64,000 bases of DNA from Rhodoferax lacus (GCF_003415675.1 NZ_QFZK01000001.1:558001-622000), one strand, 5' to 3'; numbered from the stretch's first letter, positions 47,561 through 57,546 are shown. The notes: generated by a model not told the origin, from the letters alone. Made by a program: numbers and translations.

Positions 47561-48790
47561 ATGCGAATTTTCATACTCCCGTCCTGGTGCCCGACCGCAG
47601 ACCATCCCCTGAGCGGCAGCTTCTTTGTGGAGCAAGCCCATGCCATCGCCGCGCTGCGGCCTGACTGGACGGTCGCGCTCTGCCTCTTTGACCTGGCCCG
47701 CTCCCGCATGCCCTGGCGTCCATGGCAGCTTCCCCGGTTTGCAAGGCAAGCCCTGTGCACGCCCCGCATGCAGCATGCCCACGCGCCTTCGGGCCTGCAC
47801 ACATTCCACGTGTGGAAACCCTACCTTCCCCGCTTTGGACCGCTCAGCAAATGGACTGCCAACGCGCAGGCCTTGGCCTCGCAGGCCCAACCGGCTCTTG
47901 AAGACTTTATCCAGCGCTTTGGCAAACCCGATCTGATCCATGCCCAGGCCGTCTATCCGGGTGGTGCCGCCGCGGTGGCCCTGGGGCGGGAACATGGCAT
48001 TCCAGTGGGCCTGACTGAGCATCTGGGGCCTTTTCCTCCGGCAACGCTGTGCCTGCCCAGTGGGCAGGTCATGCCTTTGGTGGCTGACACCTATGCCGGT
48101 GCGGCGCTATGCAGCGCCGTCAGCAACGCCCTGGCCGACCGCATCATCGACATGGGCCTGGCGAAGACCGTGTCGGTACTGCCCAATTTCCTTCCCGACC
48201 ATTTCGGATCGGGCCTGGACACCATACCAAGGACGCCAGAGGAATTTGTATTCCTGAGCGTGGGAGGCCCCTCCCAACGCAAGGGAACCGATGTTCTATT
48301 GAGGGCGCTGGCCCAAACCGATGCCAATATCCACCTCCACTTGGTCGGCGACAGCATGGAGCGACCAGGTCTGCAACAACTCGCTACCGATCTGGGCCTG
48401 TCCGCGCGGGTATGCTGGTTGGGCTCGGTAGCACGCGAGCACATGCGTGCACATTACCAGGCCTGCGACGCCTTTGTGCTACCCAGCCAGGGCGAGACCT
48501 TTGGCATTGCTTATATCGAGGCACTGGCGTTTGGCAAGCCGCTCATTGCCACCCGCTGCGGCGGGCCCGAGGACATCGTGCATGCGGGAAACGGCTTGCT
48601 CGTGCCCGTGGGCAACGTGGAGGCTTTGGCTGCGGCCATGCGCGGCATGGTGACGCACGCTGCACGCTATGCGCCGCCTGACTTGCGTTCGGATTTTCTG
48701 ACCCGTTTCTCGGCCACGACGGCACTTGCGCGCATGGAGCCTTGGTATCGGGCGGTACAGCGCTGTGGTCAACGCAAGGCAACACCCTGA
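47561..48790 (+). CDS. Glycosyltransferase family 4 protein
   Basis: 409 residues, GT-B fold. MRIFILPSWCPTADHPLSGSFF is a typical start. The C-terminal donor-binding domain carries VFLSVGGPSQRKGTDVLLRAL and the EX7E motif in ETFGIAYIEALAFGKPLIAT. ATG 47561 is chosen over a frame reaching 47516 because the Rossmann strand begins there. The acceptor and donor cannot be read from sequence. Confidence 0.88.
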   Translation: MRIFILPSWCPTADHPLSGSFFVEQAHAIAALRPDWTVALCLFDLARSRMPWRPWQLPRFARQALCTPRMQHAHAPSGLHTFHVWKPYLPRFGPLSKWTANAQALASQAQPALEDFIQRFGKPDLIHAQAVYPGGAAAVALGREHGIPVGLTEHLGPFPPATLCLPSGQVMPLVADTYAGAALCSAVSNALADRIIDMGLAKTVSVLPNFLPDHFGSGLDTIPRTPEEFVFLSVGGPSQRKGTDVLLRALAQTDANIHLHLVGDSMERPGLQQLATDLGLSARVCWLGSVAREHMRAHYQACDAFVLPSQGETFGIAYIEALAFGKPLIATRCGGPEDIVHAGNGLLVPVGNVEALAAAMRGMVTHAARYAPPDLRSDFLTRFSATTALARMEPWYRAVQRCGQRKATP

Positions 48791-48791
48791 G

Positions 48792-50015
48792 ATGAAAAGC
48801 CCGAAACCCCTCGCCGTGATGTTGACGCCAGACCGTCAAATCGACCGCAGAATTTTGTTGAGCGCTGACAGCCTGGAGGCGGCCGGCTGGGACGTGACCA
48901 TCATCGCCATGCCGCTGGACGCGCAGGCAGCCGATGACAGGCGCGTGGTGCGCATTGGTTCGCAGGCCGGTCCCGCCAGTCGGGAAAACCGTGTTCTGGA
49001 CGCATACCGCTGGATGCGTGGCCACCTGCCCATGAATGGCCGCCTGATGCGCTGGATGAAACGGCTGACCTGGCGGTATCTGGTGGACCAGGAGTCGTTT
49101 TATTCCAGGCTGTTTTACAGCACGGCTGCGCAGTACAAGCCACGTGTTTTTGTGGCCAACGACCTGCCCATGTTGCCGGTGGCAAGCCAATTGGCAAAGG
49201 CCTGTGGCGCCAAACTGGTGTACGACAGCCATGAGCTCTACAGTGAGCAGGAGTTTTCTGATCGCGAGAAACGCGGATGGGCCGAGATTGAGGCCAAGTA
49301 CATTGGTACTTGTGACCTGGTAATTACGGTCAATCCCTCAATTGCATCCGAACTGGAAAAGCGCTACGGAATTGAAGGTGTGAAGGTGATATACAACGCG
49401 GAGCGCACTCACACGGCCCCGGCGGTGTCTCGCCGCTTCCACGAAGTCTTTGGATTGTCTGCTGACAAAGAAATCGTTTTACTGCAGGGGGGCATATCTG
49501 CTGGGCGCAACTTGGAAGTACTGGTCGAGGCCATGCGCTACGTGAAAAATTCTGCAGTGGTGCTTGTTGTGCTGGGCGATGGGCTTTTACTGAACAGCCT
49601 TCAGAAGTTGGCGCAGCAAGCGGGCATCAAAGGACGCATCTATTTTCATGCCGCCGTACCGCAAAATGAATTACTGGCACTGACTGCCGCTGCGAATGTA
49701 GGGGTGATTCCCTATCAGGCAACTTGTCTGAATAACCACTATTGCACGCCGAACAAACTTTTTGAGTTCATTGCGGCTGGCCTTCCAATTCTGGCAACGG
49801 ATTTACCAGAGATTCGAAGATTGGTTGAAGGGCAACAGATAGGACTGGTGGGAAATACCAGTTCCGCCCAAGCGCTGGCGGTGTTGATGGATGATGTTTT
49901 CTCGGACAAACAACGGTTTGGTAGCTGGAAAGCCCGGATGTCAGTTGTACGCCAGCGCATTTGCTGGGAACAAGAAGAAAAAAAATTAGTGGAACTTTAC
50001 GAGGCGTTGCGATGA
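48792..50015 (+). CDS. Glycosyltransferase family 4 protein
   Basis: 407 residues, starting one base after the previous stop. The N-terminal domain includes YKPRVFVANDLPMLPVASQLA and KLVYDSHELYSEQEF. The C-terminal domain has VLLQGGISAGRNLEVLVEAM and NKLFEFIAAGLPILATDLPE. This DSHE-type is common among O-antigen retaining glycosyltransferases. The stop overlaps the next start as ATGA. GC content begins to fall in this gene. Confidence 0.88.
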   Translation: MKSPKPLAVMLTPDRQIDRRILLSADSLEAAGWDVTIIAMPLDAQAADDRRVVRIGSQAGPASRENRVLDAYRWMRGHLPMNGRLMRWMKRLTWRYLVDQESFYSRLFYSTAAQYKPRVFVANDLPMLPVASQLAKACGAKLVYDSHELYSEQEFSDREKRGWAEIEAKYIGTCDLVITVNPSIASELEKRYGIEGVKVIYNAERTHTAPAVSRRFHEVFGLSADKEIVLLQGGISAGRNLEVLVEAMRYVKNSAVVLVVLGDGLLLNSLQKLAQQAGIKGRIYFHAAVPQNELLALTAAANVGVIPYQATCLNNHYCTPNKLFEFIAAGLPILATDLPEIRRLVEGQQIGLVGNTSSAQALAVLMDDVFSDKQRFGSWKARMSVVRQRICWEQEEKKLVELYEALR

Positions 50016-51247
50016 AAATCGTTGTTGTGTATCAGTACTACCAAGGACACGGCGCTCCCGGGCATTCACTGGTTTATGAATTGACACAGTATCTCGCTGA
50101 GCGCGGCCATACTGTGACTGTGGTGTCCGGCGAAACCGGCTATATGCAGCGAAAGATGCCCACCCTGCCCTGGTATCGACGACTGGTTAGGCATGAACGC
50201 GATGGCAAAGTGAACGTGGTGCGCACCTATACCTATTCAGAATTGCATCGGAGTTATTTGGGCAGACTGCTGAGCTTTATCTCCTTTTCCCTGTCGTGTC
50301 CGTTCGGGTTATTGTCTGTTGCCAGGCCGGATGTGGTATTAGCATCGTCGCCACCCATATTCCCGATGTTTCCTGCATGGTTAATCTGCAAGTTACGTCG
50401 CATTCCATTTATTATCGAAGTGCGCGATCTGTGGCCCGCATCGGCTGTACAGATGGGCATATTAAAAAATAAACAACTAATAGGAATCATGGCTTGGATG
50501 GAGCGTGTGCTCTACAACCATTCCGCAAAAATTGTAGTTTTGACAGAAGGAATACAGAAAGACATTTGCACCAGGGGCTGGCCAAAGGAAAAAGTGGAGT
50601 TGGTAACTTGTGGTGTGGATATTAACAAGTTGTACCCGGACGTCGCAGGCGCCGCGTTCATTCGAAAAAAGTACGGTTGGCTGGACGTGCAGATCGTCCT
50701 GTATTTTGGTGCCTTGGGAGAAGCCAATAACCTTCCTGTCACACTCAGGGCGGCAAGCCGCTTGCAAGCGCGCAAAGATATCATCTTTGTCCTGATCGGC
50801 GACGGAATGAAGCGAACTGAAACACAAAGACATGTATCCGCACTTGGTCTCGAAAATGTACTCATTCTTCCGCCTGTTCCCAAGGATGAAGCCCGTATGT
50901 ATATCAACGCAGCCGATCTGTGCCTTGTTACATTACGGGACATTCCGTTATTTGACGGTGCGATACCGACAAAACTAATTGACTATATGGCTTGTGGCAA
51001 AGCCGTACTTTGCGGCATTCGGGGTGAGGCGGAACGCATTATTGAAGCTTCTGGGGCCGGCGAAGCATTCGATCCTGATAACGAGGAGCAACTTTGCAAC
51101 TTGATCGTTGAATTGTTGGCTGATCCCGACAGAATCGCATCTATGGGTTCTGGCGGCTTGGCCTATGTGCAAAGTCGGTTTTCTGCTGCAAAGTTGCGTC
51201 AGCAAATGGAATCAGTATTGTTGAATGTCGTCTTTGCTGACAAATGA
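50012..51247 (+). CDS. Glycosyltransferase family 4, WbuB-like
   Basis: 411 residues. VVVYQYYQGHGAPGHSLVYELTQ, SSPPIFPMFPAWLICKLRRIPF and FIIEVRDLWPASAVQMGIL resemble WbuB-type aminosugar transferases. The donor domain contains FGALGEANNLPVTLRAASRL and PTKLIDYMACGKAVLCGIRGEAE. ATGA overlaps on both sides. Base composition is lower in GC than its upstream neighbours. Confidence 0.88.
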   Translation: MKIVVVYQYYQGHGAPGHSLVYELTQYLAERGHTVTVVSGETGYMQRKMPTLPWYRRLVRHERDGKVNVVRTYTYSELHRSYLGRLLSFISFSLSCPFGLLSVARPDVVLASSPPIFPMFPAWLICKLRRIPFIIEVRDLWPASAVQMGILKNKQLIGIMAWMERVLYNHSAKIVVLTEGIQKDICTRGWPKEKVELVTCGVDINKLYPDVAGAAFIRKKYGWLDVQIVLYFGALGEANNLPVTLRAASRLQARKDIIFVLIGDGMKRTETQRHVSALGLENVLILPPVPKDEARMYINAADLCLVTLRDIPLFDGAIPTKLIDYMACGKAVLCGIRGEAERIIEASGAGEAFDPDNEEQLCNLIVELLADPDRIASMGSGGLAYVQSRFSAAKLRQQMESVLLNVVFADK

Positions 51248-52173
51248 ATCAAAGTTTTTTCAAAATGCAAATGATGATTCAAAATACTTGCAACACAGTG
51301 GCAATTGTTGGTGCATCCAGTCAAATTGGTGAAGCGTTGCTTCCCAAATTGCTCACTGCTGGTTACGTGACGTATTGCATTGGGAGGAAATCAAAGACAG
51401 GTGATTTTGGCATTACATATGTTTTTGACCAATCCATTGGACGCTTTGAACCGAACTTGATTTCGGTTGACACGGTGATCTCTTTGGCGCCACTTCCCTC
51501 TATTGGTAGTGTTTTGAAAATGGCAAAGACTTTAGGTGCAAAAAGAATCATTGCATTCGGTTCAACAGGCAGGTTTTCAAAGGTGGGGTCGACATCAATC
51601 ATTGAACGAGATTTTGTATCACAGCAAGAAGCCGCAGAGAATTTTTTCTCAATGCAATGCGAAGCATCGTCTATTGCATGGACCTTACTAAGGCCAACCA
51701 TGATTTATGGCGCAAATGCTGATCAGAATGTTTCTTTCGTTGACAATATGGTGCAAAGATTTGGAATATTCCCCATGCCAATTGGTGCAAGCGGATTGAG
51801 ACAACCGGTTCATGTAGAAGACCTTGCAATGGCTTGCATTCTGGTTTTGCAAAACAAAATCACGGAAAACAAAGCATACAATTTAGGTGGCGGACAGGTT
51901 CTGAGTTTCCCAAACTTGGTTCGCAAAGTATTTCGGGATCAAGGCAAAATGCCCATTTTGATCCCCACGCCGCTTTTATTATATTCATTACTAATAAAAC
52001 TTGCACAATATTACCCGCCTGCATCGTTTGTTCGCATGGAAATGGTGTGCCGAATGTTTCAGGATTTAATCGCCGACAATAAGCCCGCATTTGACGATTT
52101 TGGATACAGTCCAAGAGCTTTTGCGGGAGTATCACCGCAGCAATACGACGACTCCAAGCTGAACTTCCACTAA
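51244..52173 (+). CDS. Atypical SDR/NAD-binding protein
   Basis: 309 residues. VAIVGASSQIGEALLPKLL is an atypical glycine motif, and TLLRPTMIYGANADQNVSFV with PVHVEDLAMACILVL are epimerase-like. The position where YxxxK is expected (AENFFSMQCEASS) lacks the catalytic Tyr and Lys, so it may be a binding protein or an unusual reductase. The row counted by hand is 40% GC, against about 65% at manC, which suggests separate acquisition. It is the last gene of the coupled series. Confidence 0.75.
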   Translation: MNQSFFKMQMMIQNTCNTVAIVGASSQIGEALLPKLLTAGYVTYCIGRKSKTGDFGITYVFDQSIGRFEPNLISVDTVISLAPLPSIGSVLKMAKTLGAKRIIAFGSTGRFSKVGSTSIIERDFVSQQEAAENFFSMQCEASSIAWTLLRPTMIYGANADQNVSFVDNMVQRFGIFPMPIGASGLRQPVHVEDLAMACILVLQNKITENKAYNLGGGQVLSFPNLVRKVFRDQGKMPILIPTPLLLYSLLIKLAQYYPPASFVRMEMVCRMFQDLIADNKPAFDDFGYSPRAFAGVSPQQYDDSKLNFH

Positions 52174-52290
52174 ATGTTACTGTTCCTGCTGCCCCTTCAA
52201 AGATAAATTCATCCACTGAATTTTCAAAATCCCGTCACTCCACTGGTGTAAAGTGACAGCAGTCACACAGCTCCACAGGAATACACAGCA

Positions 52291-53394
52291 ATGGCAAAAG
52301 GAATGATTCTCGCGGCTGGTCAGGGCACACGCGTTCGCCCTCTGACCAAAGACCTACCCAAACCGATGGTGCCCATCCTGGGCAAGCCGGTGATGGAATA
52401 CCTGATCGAGCATCTGGCTCGGCACGGCATCAAAGAGATCATGATCAACGTGGCCTACTACCACCAGCGCATTGAAGAGTACTTTGGCGACGGCAGCCGC
52501 TGGGGCGTGGAGATTGGCTACTCCTACGAGGGAGTGAAGGAACACGGCGACATCCTGCCCAAGCCCATGGGCTCGGCCGGTGGCATGCGCAAGATTCAGG
52601 ACTTCAGCGGCTTTTTTGACGAGACCACGCTGGTGCTCTGCGGCGATGCCCTCATTGACCTGGACATCACCGCCGCTCTGGAAGAACACCGTGCAAAGGG
52701 TGCCATTGCCAGCGTGGTGGCCATGGACGTGCCGCGTGAAGAGGTGTCGTCCTACGGCATCGTGGTGTCGGATGCGGATGGCCGCATCCAGTCTTTCCAG
52801 GAAAAGCCGCAGCCGCGGGACGCCAAGTCCACGCTGGCCAGCACCGGCATCTACCTGTTCGAACCCGAAGCCCTGAACCTGGTGCCCTCCGGCAAGGTCT
52901 ATGACATTGGTGCGGACCTGTTCCCGCAGCTGGTGGCCACGGGCCAGCCCTTCTACGTGCAAAACCGCCCTTTCCACTGGATTGACATCGGCAAGGTCAG
53001 CGACTATTGGTCGGTGCTGCAGCGCGTGCTCAAGGGCGAAATTGCCGACATGCATATGCCCGGCAAAGAGGTGCGCCCCAATGTGTGGGTGGGCCTGAAC
53101 GCCAGCATCCCCTGGGACCAGGTGAAGATTGAGGGGCCGGTGTACATCGGCTCCAGCGTGAAGATCGAGCCCGGCGCCAGCATCATTGGCCCAGCCTGGA
53201 TTGGGCATGGCAGCATCATCCGCTCGGGCGCACGCGTGACCCGCAGCGTGCTGTTTGACTACACCCGCATTGCGGCGGACATGCATTTCAACGAGATGAT
53301 TGTGTCGCGCCACTACTGCGTGGACCGCCATGGTGACACGCTGTACCGTGGCGATGACAGCACCCACCTGCGCTGGGGCGATGCACGCGGCTAA
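52291..53394 (+). CDS. NDP-sugar pyrophosphorylase
   Basis: 367 residues. The nucleotidyltransferase domain starts GMILAAGQGTRVRPLTKDLPKPM, with VLCGDALIDLDI holding metal ligands and FQEKPQ. From ~270 a left-handed beta-helix follows (GPVYIGSSVKIEPGASIIG). The architecture matches GDP-mannose or glucose-1-phosphate nucleotidyltransferases. It returns to high GC and sits beside manC, 117 bases after the low-GC SDR. Confidence 0.88.
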   Translation: MAKGMILAAGQGTRVRPLTKDLPKPMVPILGKPVMEYLIEHLARHGIKEIMINVAYYHQRIEEYFGDGSRWGVEIGYSYEGVKEHGDILPKPMGSAGGMRKIQDFSGFFDETTLVLCGDALIDLDITAALEEHRAKGAIASVVAMDVPREEVSSYGIVVSDADGRIQSFQEKPQPRDAKSTLASTGIYLFEPEALNLVPSGKVYDIGADLFPQLVATGQPFYVQNRPFHWIDIGKVSDYWSVLQRVLKGEIADMHMPGKEVRPNVWVGLNASIPWDQVKIEGPVYIGSSVKIEPGASIIGPAWIGHGSIIRSGARVTRSVLFDYTRIAADMHFNEMIVSRHYCVDRHGDTLYRGDDSTHLRWGDARG

Positions 53395-53433
53395 GCCCTC
53401 GAAACTGATTCCTTTCAATCCTTCCATTCATCC

Positions 53434-54876
53434 ATGATCATCCAACCTGTCATTTTGTCTGGCGGCTCCGGCACGCGCCTGTGGCCCCTTTCCCGTGAAA
53501 AATACCCCAAGCAACTGTTGCCGCTGATTGGCGAAGACTCGCTGCTTCAGGCCACGGTGCGCCGCGTGGAGGGCATTGCCGGCGTGGAGCTGGCCGCCCC
53601 AATGGTGGTGTGCAACGAGGAATACCGCTTTGTGATTGCCGAGCAACTGCGTGTGATGGGCAAGCCCGGCACCGTGGTGCTGGAGCCCAAGGGCCGCAAC
53701 ACCGCGCCCGCCCTGACCATTGCTGCCCAGGCTGCCAGCGCCAACGGTGCTGACCCGGTGCTGTTGGTCATGCCTGCTGACCATGTGATCATCGACAAGG
53801 CCGCCTTCCAGGCCGTGGTGCGCCAGGGTGCCGCACTGGCAGCCGGTGGTGCTGTGGTGACCTTTGGCATCACCCCCGATGCACCCGAAACCGGCTATGG
53901 CTACATCCAGGCCGGTGCGGCCTTCGAGGGTGACGGCGCCAAGCGCATTGCGCGCTTTGTGGAAAAGCCCGACCTGGCCACGGCCGAGGGTTACCTTGCC
54001 GAGGGCAACTACCTCTGGAACAGCGGCCTGTTCATGGTGCGCGCCTCGGTCTGGCTGGCTGCCCTGAAGGTCTGCCGCCCCGACATCCTGGAAGCCTGCG
54101 ACAAGGCCTGGGCCGAAGGTAAAAACGACGGCGAGTTTGTGCGTGTAGGCAAGGAAGCCTTTGCCGCCTGCCCGTCCGATTCCATCGACTACGCCGTGAT
54201 GGAGCGCATTGCCAAGCCCGACGCAGCCGCTGCCCTGCCCGCTGGCGTGGTGATCCCCCTTAGCGCTGGTTGGTCCGACGTGGGCGCCTGGGAAGCGCTG
54301 TGGAAGGCCTTGCCCAAGGATGCCAACGGCAACGTGGCACAGGGCGATGTGCTGCTGCACGACAGCACCAACACCCTGGCCTTGTCCGAAGGTCGCCTGA
54401 TTGCCTGTGTCGGCGTGAACGACCTGGTAATTGTGGAAACCGCCGACGCCATTCTGGTGGCGCACAAGGACAAGACCCAGGACGTGAAGAAGATTGTGGA
54501 CAGCCTGAAGGCGGCCGGCCGCTCCGAAGGCCAGATCCACCGCAAAGTGTTCCGCCCCTGGGGCTGGTACGACAGTGTGGACAACGGCGCACGCTTCCAG
54601 GTCAAACGCATTGTGGTCAAGCCCGGTGCCGCCCTGTCGCTGCAGATGCACCACCACCGCGCCGAGCACTGGATTGTGGTCAGCGGCACCGCCAAGGTCA
54701 CCAAGGGTGACACCACCATCCTGATGTCCGAAAACGAGTCCACCTACATCCCCCTGGGCACCACCCACCGCCTGGAAAACCCCGGCCGCGTGGACCTGGA
54801 GATGATTGAAGTGCAGTCCGGCAGCTACCTGGGTGAGGACGACATCGTGCGCTTTGAGGACGTGTACGGGCGGTAG
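53434..54876 (+). CDS. manC: Mannose-1-P guanylyltransferase / mannose-6-P isomerase
   Basis: Bifunctional enzyme of 480 residues making GDP-mannose. The N-terminal GMP domain has ILSGGSGTRLWPLSREKYPKQ and FVEKPDLATAEGYL; the C-terminal cupin isomerase domain has FRPWGWYDSVD and LQMHHHRAEHWIVVSGTAKV. It ends the island with a GDP-mannose supply gene. A long open frame on the opposite strand is a shadow. Confidence 0.96.
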   Translation: MIIQPVILSGGSGTRLWPLSREKYPKQLLPLIGEDSLLQATVRRVEGIAGVELAAPMVVCNEEYRFVIAEQLRVMGKPGTVVLEPKGRNTAPALTIAAQAASANGADPVLLVMPADHVIIDKAAFQAVVRQGAALAAGGAVVTFGITPDAPETGYGYIQAGAAFEGDGAKRIARFVEKPDLATAEGYLAEGNYLWNSGLFMVRASVWLAALKVCRPDILEACDKAWAEGKNDGEFVRVGKEAFAACPSDSIDYAVMERIAKPDAAAALPAGVVIPLSAGWSDVGAWEALWKALPKDANGNVAQGDVLLHDSTNTLALSEGRLIACVGVNDLVIVETADAILVAHKDKTQDVKKIVDSLKAAGRSEGQIHRKVFRPWGWYDSVDNGARFQVKRIVVKPGAALSLQMHHHRAEHWIVVSGTAKVTKGDTTILMSENESTYIPLGTTHRLENPGRVDLEMIEVQSGSYLGEDDIVRFEDVYGR

Positions 54877-54943
54877 TATCCACTGCGCTTGTAATGGGGG
54901 TGGGTCCGCACTACGATGAATCTGCCAACCGGAGAAATACACC

Positions 54944-55381
54944 ATGTACAAATGCATTGTTCTTGCATACGACGGCACAGAGGCCGGACAGCTTGCGCTG
55001 CTGGAAAGCCGGGAGCTGGCCCAGTGGAGCCAGGCGGTGGTGTGGCTGGTGGCAGTCATGCCCTCGCCCGCCAACCTGGCAGGTTATGACGGCAGCATCT
55101 ACATCCCCGAAATTGCAGAGCGCGACAAGCAGCGTTTTCAGTCCATTCTGGAAGACGGCCTGCGCCGCATGACGGCCTCGGGTTACCAGGCCCAGGGCGA
55201 GTTGCTGATGGGCGAGTCCGTGCACCAGATCACCGAGTTCGCCCGCAAGGTAAAGGCCAATCTGATCGTGGTGGGCCACAAGCACCTGGAAAGCTGGGCC
55301 GCCCGCTGGTGGCGCGGCTCGGTGTCCAGCGCGCTGATTGAGCACGCGCACTGCAGCGTGCTGTGTGTGATTACGGAGTAA
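54944..55381 (+). CDS. Universal stress protein (UspA family)
   Basis: 145 residues. MYKCIVLAYDGTEAGQLAL at the N-terminus and LIVVGHKHLESWAARWWRGS followed by SALIEHAHCSVLCV at the C-terminus fit the ATP-binding G2xG9xGS/T-like USP pattern, here GH-x9-GSVSS. It is separated from manC by 67 bases and from the convergent deoA by 45. Confidence 0.92.
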   Translation: MYKCIVLAYDGTEAGQLALLESRELAQWSQAVVWLVAVMPSPANLAGYDGSIYIPEIAERDKQRFQSILEDGLRRMTASGYQAQGELLMGESVHQITEFARKVKANLIVVGHKHLESWAARWWRGSVSSALIEHAHCSVLCVITE

Positions 55382-55426
55382 GCAGTTCACCTGCCGCCTT
55401 CTGGGCAGCACACGCCGGGTAGTGGT

Positions 55427-56746
55427 TCAGCTGGCCAGGCGCTCCAGCATCACCGCCTGTATGCCCACGGGGTCATCACCGATTGCGATGTGTTTCAGCA
55501 AGCTTTGAGCAGCCATGTCGGCCGACGCTGCATCAGCGGCGTGCACCACGGCCAGCACACTGCCGGGCTCTACTTTCTGGCCCACTGCCACGACCTCAGT
55601 CAGGCCAACGCGCGCATCGATGGTGTCGCTGGCCTGGTGCCGCCCTCCCCCCAGTTCAATCACCAGAAGGCCGATGTCACGCGTGGCCATGCTGTGCACC
55701 CAGCCTGCACGCGGCGCCAGTGTGTGCCGCAGCACCGGGGCTGCGCTCAGGTAGTGCGCCGGGCGTTCACAGAAGTCAGCCGGGCCGCCCAGTGCCTGCA
55801 CCATGCGGGCAAAGCGTTCGAGTGCGGAGCCACTGGTCAGCACGCGGTCAACTTGCTGCAGGGCCTGGTCCATATCCGGCGCCAAGCCGCCCAGTTGCAA
55901 GAGCTCGGCACTCAGGGTGCGCGTCACCTCCAGCAGGCGGGGCTCCTGCTGTTCGCCTTTCAAGAAGGCAACGGCCTCCAGCACTTCCAGTGCGTTGCCG
56001 CAACTGTGGCCCAGCACCTGGTTCATGTCGGTGATCCAGGCGCGCGTGGGCAGGCCCGCGCCCTGGGCCACGCTGACCAGCGACTGCGCCAGCGTGCGGG
56101 CGTCCGCGATGCTGGCGGCAAACGCGCCGTTGCCGGTCTTCACATCCATCACCAAGACCTGCAGCCCGGCGGCCAGCTTCTTGGACAGAATGCTGGCGGT
56201 GATCAGCGCGGTGGACTCCACAGTGGCAGTGACATCGCGAATGGCGTACAGGCGCCTGTCGGCAGGGGCCACCTGGGCACTGGCACCTACGACGGCGCAG
56301 CCCGCCGTTCGCAGCGTGTGCAGCAGCTGCGCGGCGTCGGGCGCAATGCGGTAGCCGGGAATGCTTTCCATCTTGTCCAGCGTGCCGCCGGTATGGCCCA
56401 AGCCGCGCCCGGACACCATGGGCACAAAGCCACCACAAGCAGCCACGATGGGTGCGAGCATCAGGCTGACCTTGTCCCCCACACCACCGCTGGAGTGCTT
56501 GTCCAGAATCGGCCCGGGCAGTTGCGCGTGGCTCCAGTCCATCACCGTGCCGGAGCGCATCATGGCCTGCGTCAGTGCCACCGTCTCTGCCTGCGACATG
56601 CCTTTGAGCAGCATGGCCATGGCTAGCGCCGCGCACTGCCCTTCGCTCCAGGCGCCCGTGACCAGACCCGCCACAAAGTCTGCAATTTCCGCCTCGCTCA
56701 GGGCGTGGCCATCGCGTTTGCGGCGTATGGTTTCTTGGGCAAGCAT
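55427..56746 (-). CDS. deoA: Thymidine phosphorylase
   Basis: Cleaves thymidine to thymine and deoxyribose-1-phosphate. 439 residues from ATG 56746, the normal length. DKHSSGGVGDKVSLMLAPIVA is the phosphate/substrate motif, followed by VSGRGLGHTGGTLDKMESIPGY. It is the last gene of a leftward nucleoside operon, seven bases after deoC. A frame extending to 56839 is rejected. Confidence 0.96.
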   Translation of the reverse strand: MLAQETIRRKRDGHALSEAEIADFVAGLVTGAWSEGQCAALAMAMLLKGMSQAETVALTQAMMRSGTVMDWSHAQLPGPILDKHSSGGVGDKVSLMLAPIVAACGGFVPMVSGRGLGHTGGTLDKMESIPGYRIAPDAAQLLHTLRTAGCAVVGASAQVAPADRRLYAIRDVTATVESTALITASILSKKLAAGLQVLVMDVKTGNGAFAASIADARTLAQSLVSVAQGAGLPTRAWITDMNQVLGHSCGNALEVLEAVAFLKGEQQEPRLLEVTRTLSAELLQLGGLAPDMDQALQQVDRVLTSGSALERFARMVQALGGPADFCERPAHYLSAAPVLRHTLAPRAGWVHSMATRDIGLLVIELGGGRHQASDTIDARVGLTEVVAVGQKVEPGSVLAVVHAADAASADMAAQSLLKHIAIGDDPVGIQAVMLERLAS

Positions 56747-56753
56747 GGGTGAC

Positions 56754-57542
56754 TCAGTAGCTGCCTGCAGGTGCTGTTGCCGCCGGGCCCTCACCAGCCA
56801 GCACGGCTTCAATGTCTGCCAGCACGCTGCTGGCACCAATGCGAAAGCGCTGCGGCGTCAGGGCCTGCGGGCCCAGCAGTTCTTCGCACAAGGCGATGTA
56901 CACGGCTGCATCGGCCACGGTACGTATGCCGCCCGAGGGCTTGAAGCCTACGCGTGCATGCGCAGCCGGGTCGGCAGCAATGGCGCCCAGCATCACGCGC
57001 GCGGCCTCGGGTGTGGCGCTGATGGCGGTCTTGCCGGTGCTGGTTTTCAGAAAATCAGCACCCGCCTCCAGGCTCAGGCGCGAGGCCCGCAGAATCAGCG
57101 CCGGGTCCAGCAGCACGCCGGTCTCCAGAATCACCTTTAGCCGCAGTCCCTCGCTGGCCCGGCGCACTGCCGCCAGCAACTTGGCTACCTCCGCATCGTG
57201 GCCGAGCAGCAGTTGCGCATAAGGCAGCACCACGTCCACCTCTTGCGCGCCGCTTTGCACGATCTCTCCCGCTTCGCGCACGGCCCGCTCCACATCGGCA
57301 CTGCCGTCCGGGAAATTGGCCACCGCAGCCACGGCGATGTGGGGCGGCAACTGCCTGCGTGCAAAGCCGGCCAAGCGCGGCCAGACGCAGACCGCCGCCA
57401 CCGGGCCAAAGCGGCTTTGGGCGCGCTGGCACAGCTGGGCAATATCGGCCTCGGTGTCTTGTGCGTTCAGGCTGGTGAGGTCCAGGCAGGACAGGGCCAG
57501 GCGCGCAGTGGCTGCCGGGTTGCTCAAGGGAGGTACGTTCAT
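56754..57542 (-). CDS. deoC: Deoxyribose-phosphate aldolase
   Basis: Splits deoxyribose-5-phosphate into glyceraldehyde-3-phosphate and acetaldehyde. 262 residues. LKVILETGVLLDPAL and ADFLKTSTGKTAISATPEAA hold the Schiff-base lysine; GFKPSGGIRTVADA is the phosphate-binding loop. It lies between the purine phosphorylase and deoA. Confidence 0.95.
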   Translation of the reverse strand: MNVPPLSNPAATARLALSCLDLTSLNAQDTEADIAQLCQRAQSRFGPVAAVCVWPRLAGFARRQLPPHIAVAAVANFPDGSADVERAVREAGEIVQSGAQEVDVVLPYAQLLLGHDAEVAKLLAAVRRASEGLRLKVILETGVLLDPALILRASRLSLEAGADFLKTSTGKTAISATPEAARVMLGAIAADPAAHARVGFKPSGGIRTVADAAVYIALCEELLGPQALTPQRFRIGASSVLADIEAVLAGEGPAATAPAGSY

Positions 57543-57546
57543 CGGT

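Noticed and set aside
53428..55074. 548-codon minus-strand open frame opposite manC
   Set aside because: Antisense shadow; manC on the plus strand is complete.
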